64,000 bases of DNA from JARRPM01 sp963792815 (lineage in GTDB: Bacteria > Pseudomonadota > Gammaproteobacteria > Pseudomonadales > Halieaceae), in assembly GCA_963792815.1 (NCBI GenBank), contig CAWBXR010000012.1:310001-374000 (forward strand), given 5' to 3'. The position numbers and the translations under genes were made by a program. Below the pieces are notes generated by a model. The model did no database searches. It was not told the origin of the DNA and saw only the letters and a program-made list of their open reading frames with translations. The stretch's first letter is position 1, and every line of letters begins with the position of its first letter. Below, piece after piece: positions 28,043 to 36,696 of this stretch.

Positions 28043-29613
28043 TCAACCATCGGTATCCGGGCCCGGTCCCTCGTCGCTGCGAGCACCGCCGCGATACTCC
28101 TCGACCAGGTGGCGCTTGTAGAGCTTGCCGTTGTCCATGCGCGGCAACTTGGGGTTGAAGTCCAGTGAGCGCGGCATCTTGATATGGGAGAGCTTGTCGC
28201 GCAGCCACTCCATGATCTCGATGGCCACTTCGTCGGTGGCGTCCGCCCAGTTCATCGGTTGCACCACGGCCTTGACCTGTTCGCCGAATTCCTCGTGCGG
28301 TATGCCGAAAACCGCCACATCGGCTATCTTCGGGTGGGTAATCAGCAGGTTCTCGATTTCCTGCGGATAGATGTTTACCCCGCCGCTGATGATCATGAAG
28401 TTCTTGCGATCGGTCAGGTAGAGAAAGCCGTCCTGTCCACGTAGCCGACGTCGCCGGTGGTGGCCCAGCCCTTGTCATTGTAGGCGCCAGCGGTTTTTTC
28501 CGGCTCGTTATGGTATTTGAACCGGGTGTGTTCACCACCGAAGTAGATGGTGCCGATCTCCCCGGCCGGGAGTTCGTTGCCGTCGTCGTCCAGGATATGC
28601 AGCTCGCCGACCAGGGCGGGCCCTACCGAGCCCTTGTGGGTCAGCCAGTTGGCAGAATCGATAATGGTGACGCCGATCCCCTCACTGGCGGCGTAGTATT
28701 CGACGATAACCTCTCCCCACCAGTCGATCATTCGCTCCTTGACCTCTATCGGGCAGGGCGCCGCGGCGTGGATGGCGAACTGCATCGAACTGACATCGTA
28801 GCGGTCGCGCACCTCCTGCGGCAGCTTCAGCATGCGGATGAACATGATCGGCACCCACTGGCTGTGGGTCACCCGGTGTTCCTCGATCAGCTGCAGCGCG
28901 CGCTCCGCATCGAACTGTTCCATCACCACGATGGTGCCGCCCTGGAACGCCACCATCATGCAGTAGTGCAGCGGCGCCGCGTGGTAAAGCGGGGCCGGGG
29001 AAAGATAGACCGTCTCCTCGCTGAACCCGAAGGCCGCGCCCATGGAGCCGACCAGCGGGTGCGGCGTGTTGACATCGCTGCTCGCGGGCGGGACGAACAC
29101 GCCCTTTGGCTGGCCAGTGGTGCCGGAGGAATAGAGCATGGGCACACCGTTACTCTGGTCAGCTATGGGCGTATCGGGCTGCTGGTCAATGGCCTCCTCC
29201 CAGGATTCAAAACCGGGCTTGATGCCGCCCACCATATAAAAATGGGCAACCTGCCCCGGCGCGCTGGCAATTACCTGCGCGGCGACTTCGGCCAGGGCGA
29301 GGGAGCCAATGAACAACTTTGCGCCGCAATTTTCCAGGATATAACTGGTCTCGGCGAGTTTCAGGTGGGTGCTGATCGGGGTAAAGATGATGCCCGAGCG
29401 CTGGGCGGCCCAGGCGATCTCCAGGAACTGGCGGGTGTTCTCCAGCATCATACCAATGTGATCGCCCGGCTTGAGCCCCAGCGAGCGAAACAACTGCGCG
29501 CCCTGGTTCGAGCGCTCGTCCAGCTCCTTGTAGGTGACGATTTCACCTGAATCGCCCATGATAATGGCCGGCTTGTGGGGATAAGTCTGCGCCGTGATGC
29601 TCGGATGCGGCAT
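28043..29613 (-). CDS. Acyl-CoA synthetase, AMP-binding (single-base frameshift)
   Basis: An ATP-dependent acyl-CoA ligase of the ANL superfamily, ~523 residues after repair. Visible motifs are the P-loop-like PMLYSSGTTGQPKGV, the adenine-binding YYAASEGIG and WATTGDVGYVD. The frame ends prematurely near 28434-28438. Restoring one base gives VDEDGFLYLTDRKNFMIISG, i.e. the hinge and the C-terminal domain. GGVNIYPQEIEN and the catalytic Lys in PRMDNGKLYKRHL follow. It would activate a free acid with CoA for the acyl-CoA enzymes in this window. Chain-length preference cannot be read. It precedes patatin and follows tesB on the same strand. Confidence 0.92.
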
Positions 29614-29683
29614 GCCGTGGTCCTCTATAGTTAAAGTAATTCAGCGAACACTATAGAAGTATAGCCCCTCCATTTACAACGGG

Positions 29684-30523
29684 TCAGCGCAGGCGCATAA
29701 CGCTTTGCTGCATGGTGGTTGCCACGAGCCGTCCATCGCGGGTGTAAAAACTGCCCCGGGCGAGGCCGCGGCCGCCACCGATGCGCTCCGCCTCCACCAC
29801 GTGCAACAGCCAGTCATCCACCCGGAAATCCTCGTGAAACCACAGGCCGTGGTCCAGGCTGGCGATTTGCCAACGCGGATCCTCAAAGCTGCGACCGTGC
29901 TTGATCAGGCAGACATCCACCAGCAGGGCATCCGACAGGTAGGTCAGCAGTGCGTGGTGCAGTCCCCGGGTATCAGGCACCGGGCCGCTGGTCTTCATCC
30001 ACGCCTGCAACACGGGTTCCCGGGGTACCGGCCGGTTCCAGTCAATCGGCTCCACCACCCGAATATCGAGGTCCTCGCCGGTGGTTATCATGAAGCTCTC
30101 GTCCAGTCGACCGGCCTCGAGGCTAAGCTGGCGCTCATTGGGCAGGGATTCCGGTGGCGGAACGGCGGGCATATCCGACTGGTAATCGTCACCCGCCGAG
30201 GGCTGCTGAAATGACATCGACGCCACCAGGATGGGCTTGTCCTGCTGCGAGGCCACCACCCGGCGCGAACTGAAGCTGCGGCCGTCGCGGGCCCGCTCCA
30301 CCTCAAACACAATCGGCTTGCTGACATCGCCGGGGCGCAAAAAATAGGCGTGCTGGGAGTGGATCAGCCTGTCTTCCGCTACCGTTGCCACTGCGGCGCT
30401 GACCGACTGGGCCAGCACCTGGCCGCCGTAAACCCTGTAAGCCTCCGGGTGCATATTGGTACCGACAAAACGGTCTTTACCATCGGGGTCGGGGCTGACA
30501 ACATTGAGCAGGCGAGAAAGCAT
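29684..30523 (-). CDS. tesB: Acyl-CoA thioesterase II
   Basis: A 279-residue double-hotdog thioesterase that hydrolyses acyl-CoA to free acid and CoA. TesB landmarks are YGGQVLAQSVSAAVATV, HSQHAYFLRPGD with RARDGRSFSSRRV in the first hotdog, and the C-terminal YLSDALLVD, SLDHGLWFHEDFR and GSFYTRDGRLVAT with the catalytic Asp region. It heads the minus-strand group tesB - acyl-CoA synthetase - patatin, a sensible lipid turnover unit. The promoter should lie in the 160 bp before the divergent operon starting at 30685. Confidence 0.93.
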   Translation of the reverse strand: MLSRLLNVVSPDPDGKDRFVGTNMHPEAYRVYGGQVLAQSVSAAVATVAEDRLIHSQHAYFLRPGDVSKPIVFEVERARDGRSFSSRRVVASQQDKPILVASMSFQQPSAGDDYQSDMPAVPPPESLPNERQLSLEAGRLDESFMITTGEDLDIRVVEPIDWNRPVPREPVLQAWMKTSGPVPDTRGLHHALLTYLSDALLVDVCLIKHGRSFEDPRWQIASLDHGLWFHEDFRVDDWLLHVVEAERIGGGRGLARGSFYTRDGRLVATTMQQSVMRLR

Positions 30524-30684
30524 AGGTTTTTTACGGGTTCACAGAGACGCGGACATTATCCAGATTTGTGAATCTGTGCCAAACTAATTCCCTGAAAAAC
30601 ACCCGGGCCCGGGGCCGCGGCTCAAGTGGCAGCGCCCCCCCGGACAAGCTCACACCCGTATACCCACAGTCGACAGGATCAGTA

Positions 30685-31470
30685 ATGAAGGAAATCGCCT
30701 CGCCCCAGGAGCTGCGTCACGCCATTCGCTCGGGCGCCCACGCGGGCAACACCTCCGGCCTGGCACCCGGTTATGTCCAGTGCAACATCGTGATTCTGCC
30801 CGCCGCAGTGGCCAATGACTTCCTGCGTTTTTGCCAGCTCAACCCCAAACCCTGCCCCCTCATCGCCATGTCAAACGGACCCGGGGATTTCACGCTACCA
30901 CCTTTGGGGGATGTCGACATTCGGACTGACGTGCCAAGCTACCGGGTGTTTCGCGACGGAGAATTCATCGAGGAATGCGCGGATATCAGCTCCCTGTGGC
31001 GGGACGACCTCGTCACTTTTGCCCTGGGCTGTTCCTTCTCCTTCGAGGAAGCGCTGTTGGCTGACGGGCTCGAGGTGCGCAACGTAAGCCAGAAGGTGAA
31101 TGTCCCGATGTACCGCACCTCCATCGATTGCAAACCCGCCGGGCCTTTCGCCGGCAAAATGGTGGTGAGTATGCGCCCCTTCAGGGCAGCCGACGCCATT
31201 CGTGCGATACAGATCTGCACGCGCTTTCCGGCTGTGCACGGAGCGCCGGTTCATCTGGGCGATCCCGGCCTCATCGGTATCAGCGAACTGGCCCGGCCGG
31301 ATTACGGTGATGCGGTGACTGTGGCTGACGACGAATTGCCGGTATTCTGGGCCTGCGGCGTGACACCCCAGGTAGCCCTGGAAATGGCGAAGCCGGCCTT
31401 TGCGATAACCCACAGCCCGGGTTGCATGCTGGTAACTGATTTGCGCAACAGCCAGCTGGCTGTGATGTAG
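30685..31470 (+). CDS. DUF1445 protein (D-glutamate cyclase N-terminal-domain family)
   Basis: A 261-residue cytoplasmic protein of the DUF1445 / putative hydro-lyase family (TSGLAPGYVQCNIVILP, GDVDIRTDVPSYRVFRDG, MRPF, HGAPVHLGDPGLIGI, FWACGVTPQVALE, ITHSPGCMLVTD). In mammals this domain is the N-terminal half of the mitochondrial D-glutamate cyclase, which interconverts D-glutamate and 5-oxo-D-proline. The ATG at 30685 follows AGGATCAGT and is preferred over longer upstream readings. It is the first gene of the operon running to alr, 16 bp before pxpA. Its partner domain DUF4392 is encoded separately at 33837. Confidence 0.9.
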   Translation: MKEIASPQELRHAIRSGAHAGNTSGLAPGYVQCNIVILPAAVANDFLRFCQLNPKPCPLIAMSNGPGDFTLPPLGDVDIRTDVPSYRVFRDGEFIEECADISSLWRDDLVTFALGCSFSFEEALLADGLEVRNVSQKVNVPMYRTSIDCKPAGPFAGKMVVSMRPFRAADAIRAIQICTRFPAVHGAPVHLGDPGLIGISELARPDYGDAVTVADDELPVFWACGVTPQVALEMAKPAFAITHSPGCMLVTDLRNSQLAVM

Positions 31471-31486
31471 CGATAAGGAAATAACA

Positions 31487-32218
31487 ATGTTATTGAACTG
31501 CGACCTCGGCGAAAGCTACGGCAGCTGGACGATGGGCATGGACGAGGACGTCATGCCACACATCGACCAGGCGAATATTGCCTGTGGCTTCCACGCCGGT
31601 GACCCGCTCACCATGCGCGCCACGCTGGCGCTGGCCGCGCGCCACGGCGTCAGCATCGGGGCTCACCCGGCTTATCCCGACCTGGTGGGATTCGGCCGTC
31701 GCAGCATGAATCTCAGCGCCGATGAACTGATCGCCGCCTTGCACTACCAGGTTGCCGCGCTGGAGGGGATGGCCCTGAGCCAGGGGCTCGAGGTAGCCTA
31801 CGTCAAACCACATGGCGCACTGTACAACGATATGATGGCGAAACCCGAGGTAATGGCCGCTATCATGCAGGCCCTGACAAGCTACCATCGGCCACTGGCA
31901 CTGATGCTGCAGGCAACACCCGCCGCGCAGCAGCATCGCGCCGAGGCGAACGCACGCGGGATCAGCGTACTGTTCGAAGCGTTTGCAGACCGCTGCTACG
32001 ACGACGATGGCAGCCTGCTGTCCAGGCGCAAACCCGGCGCTGTGCACAGCCGGGAACTCATGCTGGCGCAGGTTAAACAGCTGCAGAGCGAGGGCTCGGT
32101 TACCACCGTCAGCGGCAAGCGACTGGCGCTGCAGGCCGATACACTGTGTGTACACGGCGACAACCCCGAGGGCGTGCAGGCCATCCGGGCCATCCGCGAC
32201 CTGGTCAAGGCGGCCTAG
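31487..32218 (+). CDS. pxpA: 5-oxoprolinase subunit A (LamB/YcsF family)
   Basis: A 243-residue LamB/YcsF-family protein. It starts with LLNCDLGESYGSW and continues with HIDQANIACGFHAGDP, GAHPAYPDLVGFGRR, VKPHGALYNDM, EAFADRCYDDDGSLLSR and CVHGDNPEG, all diagnostic. PxpA, with PxpB and PxpC, forms the ATP-dependent prokaryotic 5-oxoprolinase that opens pyroglutamate to glutamate in the cytoplasm. AAGGAAATAAC precedes the ATG. Here it is flanked by D-glutamate cyclase-like genes, which suggests that the 5-oxoproline comes at least partly from D-glutamate. Confidence 0.95.
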   Translation: MLLNCDLGESYGSWTMGMDEDVMPHIDQANIACGFHAGDPLTMRATLALAARHGVSIGAHPAYPDLVGFGRRSMNLSADELIAALHYQVAALEGMALSQGLEVAYVKPHGALYNDMMAKPEVMAAIMQALTSYHRPLALMLQATPAAQQHRAEANARGISVLFEAFADRCYDDDGSLLSRRKPGAVHSRELMLAQVKQLQSEGSVTTVSGKRLALQADTLCVHGDNPEGVQAIRAIRDLVKAA

Positions 32219-32224
32219 TCCCGG

Positions 32225-32905
32225 ATGGAACTCCAGTCAGCTGGCGAAAATGCCCTGATTCTCTACCTGGGCGATCAGGCCTGTCCCGAGGTCGCAGCCC
32301 GGGTCCAGGCCGCCTCTGCCGCCATCGAGGCGGCACTGGGGGACGACCTCATAGACCTGGTGCCCTCCTATGCATCGGTGCTGGTAGTCTACGACCCCAT
32401 GAAAACCGACCACCTGAGCGTTGGCCACCGCCTGCGGACGGCTATCTCCGGGCTGTCCGGCAGCGCGGATCGCGAGGGGCGTACGGTGGTACTGCCGGTC
32501 TACTATGCCCCCGATGCGGGAGCTGACCTGGAATCGCTCGCGGAGCGTTCAGGCTTGTCAGTCGACGAGGTTATCGGCCTTCACAGCGGCACCGAATACC
32601 GTGTTTACGCGATTGGCTTCGCCCCCGGCTTTGCCTATCTGGGCCAGGTGGACGAGCGAATTGCGGCCCCGCGCCTGACCACCCCGCGCCTGAAGGTGCC
32701 GCGCGGGGCAGTGGCGATCGCGGACCGGCAGACCGCGGTTTATCCGGCAGTTTCCCCGGGCGGCTGGAACCTGATCGGGCGCTGCCCCACCCGCATGTTC
32801 GATCCCCACGCAACGCCCACCATGCCGGTTACCGTCGGCGACCGGGTGCGCTTCGAGGCGATCAGCCGCGACCGCTTCCTGGCTCTTGGCGGAGAGCTGG
32901 CGTGA
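32225..32905 (+). CDS. pxpB: 5-oxoprolinase subunit B (KipI-like)
   Basis: A 226-residue PxpB/KipI family protein. Recognisable blocks are DLVPSYASVLVVYDP, the central VLPVYYAPDAGADL, the family signature YRVYAIGFAPGFAYLG, APRLTTPRLKVPRGAVAIAD and SPGGWNLIGRCP. It forms the catalytic complex with PxpC, whose GTG start overlaps its stop by four bases (GTGA), a sign of translational coupling and equimolar synthesis. It starts 6 bp after pxpA. The B. subtilis homologue was first described as a histidine-kinase inhibitor, but the linked pxpA/pxpC argue for oxoprolinase here. Confidence 0.95.
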   Translation: MELQSAGENALILYLGDQACPEVAARVQAASAAIEAALGDDLIDLVPSYASVLVVYDPMKTDHLSVGHRLRTAISGLSGSADREGRTVVLPVYYAPDAGADLESLAERSGLSVDEVIGLHSGTEYRVYAIGFAPGFAYLGQVDERIAAPRLTTPRLKVPRGAVAIADRQTAVYPAVSPGGWNLIGRCPTRMFDPHATPTMPVTVGDRVRFEAISRDRFLALGGELA

Positions 32906-33840
32906 GTATTGAAGTCATCCAACCTGGCGTCCTGAGCCTGTTGCAGGATCGCGGACGCTTCGGCCAACACCGGATCGGCCTGACCAATGGCGGCCCCCTC
33001 GACCCGGAGGCGTTTCACTACTGCAACCGCCTGCTGGAAAACGCAGTGGACAGTACCGCGGTGGAGATCAGCTTTGGCGGCGCCCGCTTCCGCGCCGCGG
33101 TGGATACTTTCATCTGCGTGACGGGTGCCACCATGCCGCTGGCTGTTAACGGCGTGGAAAAACCGCTGTGGACAGTACACCCGGTCCGCGCGGGGGACGA
33201 ACTCGCGCTGGATTTTGCCGAGCACGGTTGCCGCAGCTACCTCGGGGTTGCCGGGGGGTTTCATATCGAACCCAGCTTCGGCAGCACTGCCACCGTGGTG
33301 CGTGAGCAGATCGGCGGCCTGCACGGTGACAAGCTGCAACCGGGCGACCTGTTGCCCTGTTCCCGGGTAACCCGGCGCAAGCACCTCTACCTGCCGGCCA
33401 ACCGGCAGCCACGCTACCAGGACATGGTCACTGTCCGGGTGATTCCGGGCTACCAGCAGGCCCACTTCAGCAGGCTGCAGCAACGCAGGTTTTTCAGCCA
33501 CGCTTACACCGTGTCGGATCGCTGCGACCGCATGGGCTACCGCCTGGAGGGGCCTGCCATTGCCTGTGAGGTCGACGGCATCCTGTCCGAGGGTATCTGC
33601 TTCGGCGCGATCCAGATTCCCGCGGACGGCCAGCCCATCGTGCTGCTCAACGACCGCCAGACCATCGGGGGCTATCCCAAGATCGGCTCAGCCCTCTCCC
33701 TGGACGCCGCGCGACTGTCCCAGCTGAGGCCCGGCGGCACTGTCCACTTCGCCCCTGTCAGTCCCCATGGCGCCCACAATGCCCTGCATCTCGCCCAGAG
33801 CCTGACCAATCATCAACCCCTGCTGGAGCAACAGCCTTGA
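32902..33840 (+). CDS. pxpC: 5-oxoprolinase subunit C (KipA-like, biotin-dependent carboxylase-like fold)
   Basis: A 312-residue PxpC/KipA family protein. Signatures are GVLSLLQDRGRFGQHRIGL, GGPLDPEAFHYCNRLLEN, the FGGA / CVTGA blocks, AVAGGFH-like YLGVAGGFHIEP, SDRCDRMGYRLEG and LNDRQTIGGYPKIG. It completes the oxoprolinase complex. GTG at 32902 overlaps pxpB. The stop overlaps the next gene's TTG start (TTGA, 33837-33840), so the chain of overlaps continues into the DUF4392 gene. That supports a shared function. Confidence 0.95.
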   Translation: MSIEVIQPGVLSLLQDRGRFGQHRIGLTNGGPLDPEAFHYCNRLLENAVDSTAVEISFGGARFRAAVDTFICVTGATMPLAVNGVEKPLWTVHPVRAGDELALDFAEHGCRSYLGVAGGFHIEPSFGSTATVVREQIGGLHGDKLQPGDLLPCSRVTRRKHLYLPANRQPRYQDMVTVRVIPGYQQAHFSRLQQRRFFSHAYTVSDRCDRMGYRLEGPAIACEVDGILSEGICFGAIQIPADGQPIVLLNDRQTIGGYPKIGSALSLDAARLSQLRPGGTVHFAPVSPHGAHNALHLAQSLTNHQPLLEQQP

Positions 33841-34679
33841 ATGATCTTTCCCTGAGCCAGGCAATCGAAGAGCTGATGGTGGCCCGGAATCTGCGCAATA
33901 TGCAGCTGGCCAGGGCCGCGCTGCAGCCTGACTACTACCTGCGTGCCGCCCAGCAATTGCGCGATATTCAAGGCACCGTGATCATCGGCACGGGCTTTCC
34001 CGTCACCGACACCTTCGAGACCGACGGACCGGTGGGTGCCATCGCCCTGTACGACGCCCTGCAGGCACTGGGAGCGGAGCCGGTAATCGCCTGTGGTCCC
34101 CCGCTGTCCGATGCCATTGCCGCCGACTACCGGATACTGCCCCTCAATGCCCGCGACCTGGCGAGTGCGCACGAGGAAGCTGCCGCACAGTTGCGACGCC
34201 TGCAGCCCACCGCGGTGATCTCGATAGAGCGACCGGGACTTGCTGAAGACGGCCGCTACTACAACATGCGCGGCGAGGACATCACCGCGCGCTGCGCTTT
34301 CTTCGACCCCTTTCTCACGCTCGCCTCCTGTCCTACCATAGCCATCGGGGACGGCGGCAATGAGATAGGCATGGGCAATATCGCCGCGGCGATTGCCACC
34401 CTCGATATCAGGGCGGCGGTGACCTGCTGCGATGAACTGCTGGTGGCCGATGTATCCAACTGGGGCGCCTACGGCCTGATCGCCCTGCTCGCCAAATGGT
34501 CCGGGCGTGACCTGCTGGCTGATATTTCGCCTCTGGATATCCTCGACTACCTGTCGGCCCGCGGCAGCGTGGACGGGGTCACTCGCGAAAACACCCTGAC
34601 AGAAGACGGCCTCGCCGCGTCGGAGGGTATCCGGGTGATACAGGAGCTGCGTATCCTGACCGGTTTCCCGGGCAACTGA
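33837..34679 (+). CDS. DUF4392 protein (D-glutamate cyclase C-terminal-domain family)
   Basis: A 280-residue protein of the DUF4392 family, the C-terminal half of mammalian D-glutamate cyclase. Typical parts are TVIIGTGFPVTDTFETDGP, GAIALYDALQALGAEPV, AVISIERPGLAEDGRYYNMRG, the Gly-rich AIGDGGNEIGMGN, CDELLVADVSNWGAYGLIA and a final GIRVIQELRILTG. The TTG start overlaps the pxpC stop. No in-frame ATG is better placed. With the DUF1445 protein at 30685 it would make up the two-domain cyclase as separate polypeptides. The activity is inferred from the eukaryotic fusion and not demonstrated here. Confidence 0.88.
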   Translation: MNDLSLSQAIEELMVARNLRNMQLARAALQPDYYLRAAQQLRDIQGTVIIGTGFPVTDTFETDGPVGAIALYDALQALGAEPVIACGPPLSDAIAADYRILPLNARDLASAHEEAAAQLRRLQPTAVISIERPGLAEDGRYYNMRGEDITARCAFFDPFLTLASCPTIAIGDGGNEIGMGNIAAAIATLDIRAAVTCCDELLVADVSNWGAYGLIALLAKWSGRDLLADISPLDILDYLSARGSVDGVTRENTLTEDGLAASEGIRVIQELRILTGFPGN

Positions 34680-34703
34680 ACCCGATTACGACAACAAGGA
34701 AAG

Positions 34704-35564
34704 ATGATGAGTACGGTTTATCTCAATGGTGTTTATCTCCCCATGGACCAGGCGCAGATATCGCCTATGGACCGGGGCTTCCTGTTCGGCGACGGCATTT
34801 ACGAGGTCATACCCTCCTATGACGGCCAGCTGGTGGGTTTTACGCCGCATATGGAACGGATGCAGGATGGCCTGGACGCTATAGAAATCGCGATGCAGGT
34901 GGATCACCAGCAGTGGCGGGAGATATGCGATGAGCTGATCTCGCGCAATGGCAGCGGCAACCTGGGTATCTACATCCACGTGAGTCGCGGAGCCGACGTT
35001 CGCCGCAATCATGCGTATCCGGAGGGTATCAGCCCGACGGTTTACGCCTTTGCATTCGAAATCCCCCCTGCCCCGCTGCCGGACAAGTCCGCGGCTAGCC
35101 GCTACACGGTGGCCACCACGGAAGATATGCGCTGGAAACGCTGCAATATCAAGTCTACCGCGCTGCTGGGCAACGTCATGCACTACCAGCACGGCCACGC
35201 GCTGGGCCATAAGGAAACCATCCTCTACAACCAGGATGGCGAACTCACCGAGGCGGCGGCGTGCAATGTATTCGTGGTCAAGCACGGCATTGTGGCCACC
35301 CCTTTGCTGGATCACCAGAAACTGCCCGGCATCACCCGCCTGATGCTGCTGGAGATCCTGCGCCGGGACGGCAGTATTCCGGTGGAGGAACGTGTAGTCA
35401 CCATGCGGGAGCTGGAGCAGGCCGATGAAGTGTGGCTGACCAGTTCCAGCAAGGAGATCGCGCCGGTCATCGAAATAGATGGCAGGCCGGTGGGCGACGG
35501 TCAGGTGGGTGATGTCTGGCTGGCGGCCCAGAGGCTGTTTTCAGCGCATAAATTCGATTTCTGA
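34704..35564 (+). CDS. dat: D-amino-acid aminotransferase (class IV PLP)
   Basis: A 286-residue fold-type IV aminotransferase. The N-terminal ISPMDRGFLFGDGIYEVIP is the family signature. The PLP lysine lies in RWKRCNIKSTALLGNV and the cofactor-binding Glu in GELTEAAACNVFVV. LPGITRLMLLEI and WLTSSSKEIAPV follow. The DRGFLFGDGIYEV start and short length favour D-alanine aminotransferase over branched-chain aminotransferase. It would interconvert D-Ala + 2-oxoglutarate and pyruvate + D-Glu. The ribosome-binding site is AAGGAAAG. The stop overlaps the alr ATG (TGATG at 35562-35566). Confidence 0.88.
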   Translation: MMSTVYLNGVYLPMDQAQISPMDRGFLFGDGIYEVIPSYDGQLVGFTPHMERMQDGLDAIEIAMQVDHQQWREICDELISRNGSGNLGIYIHVSRGADVRRNHAYPEGISPTVYAFAFEIPPAPLPDKSAASRYTVATTEDMRWKRCNIKSTALLGNVMHYQHGHALGHKETILYNQDGELTEAAACNVFVVKHGIVATPLLDHQKLPGITRLMLLEILRRDGSIPVEERVVTMRELEQADEVWLTSSSKEIAPVIEIDGRPVGDGQVGDVWLAAQRLFSAHKFDF

Positions 35565-36650
35565 TGGCACGCCCCAACCAGGCCAGGCTGAACCTGGCGG
35601 CCCTGCGCAACAATTTCGGCCTGGTCAGGCAACTCGCGCCCCGCTCCAGGGTGATCGCCGTGGTGAAGGCCAATGCCTACGGCCACGGCGCGCTGACTAT
35701 CGCCCGTGAGCTGGACTCCCTTGCGGACGCCCTGGCGGTGGCCTGTATCGAAGAGGCCGAGGAGCTGCGCGACGGCGGCATCAGCTGCGCCGATACTGCT
35801 GCTCGAGGGGCTGTTCGAGGCAGCGGAGCTGGCGCTGGCCGCCGAGCGGGATTTCTGGGTAACCATCGACAACGAACGGCAACTGGAATGGGTGGAGCAA
35901 GCCAGCCTGGCGCGACCGATCCGCTGCCTGCTCAAGCTGGATACCGGCATGCATCGCCTGGGCGTGATGCCTGAACAGGCCGGCATTTTCTATCGCCGCC
36001 TCAGGGCGAGTGCCAATGCCCGGGACGATATCGTGCTGTCGACCCACTTCGCCTCGGCAGACGATATGGGCAGCGACCAGACCCGGGCCCAGCTGGCCCT
36101 GTTTGAAGAGGCCTGCCGGGACTTGCCCGGGGAGCGCAGCGCGGCCAATTCCGCCGGAGTACTGGCCTGGCCCGCAAGCCACCTGGATTGGGTCAGACCG
36201 GGCTACATGCTCTACGGCAACTCACCGATGGTCGAGGAACACGCGACCGCCGGCGCCCTGCAGCCGGTGATGACCCTGAGCTCCGCGGTGATATCACTGC
36301 GCAATGTGCGCACCGGTGAGTCTGTAGGTTACGGCGCCACGTGGGTCGCGTCGCGACCCTCCCGTATCGCCACCATCTGCGTTGGCTATGGCGACGGCTA
36401 TCCACGCCTCGCGCCCAACGGCACCCCGGTACTGGTAAATGGACGGCGGGCGCCCCTGGCGGGCCGGGTCTCGATGGATATGATCACAGTTGATGTTACG
36501 GACCTGCCCGATGTGCGCATCGGCGATGAGGTCATCCTGTGGGGGGATGGCTTGCCCCTGGGCGAGGTCGCCAGGCACGCGGGCACCATCGGTTACGAGT
36601 TGAGCACCCGGATGCCCGCGAGGACCCCCCGTATAGTGACAACCCCCTGA
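35564..36650 (+). CDS. alr: Alanine racemase (single-base frameshift)
   Basis: A PLP-dependent alanine racemase, ~361 residues after repair. The N-terminal part holds the PLP lysine in VIAVVKANAYGHG. After GGIS (35785-35786) an extra T shifts the frame. Without it the sequence reads GGISAPILLLEGLFEAAELA. The second part has LKLDTGMHRLG, NSAGVLAWP, WVRPGYMLYG, the catalytic Tyr region VGYGATW, GYGDGYPR and GRVSMDMITVD. It is translationally coupled to dat and supplies or consumes D-Ala for that enzyme. Whether this is the catabolic (DadX-type) or biosynthetic racemase cannot be decided from one genome window. Confidence 0.92.
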
Positions 36651-36696
36651 AGCCCATGCTCCGGGAGCCGCCGCAAATCGGGCAACAGGCAGCGTC

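Noticed and set aside
35564..36650. Programmed frameshifting in alr, sufB and others
   Set aside because: No shared slippery heptamer or downstream structure was seen, the direction of shift differs between genes, and repairs fall in ordinary short homopolymers.
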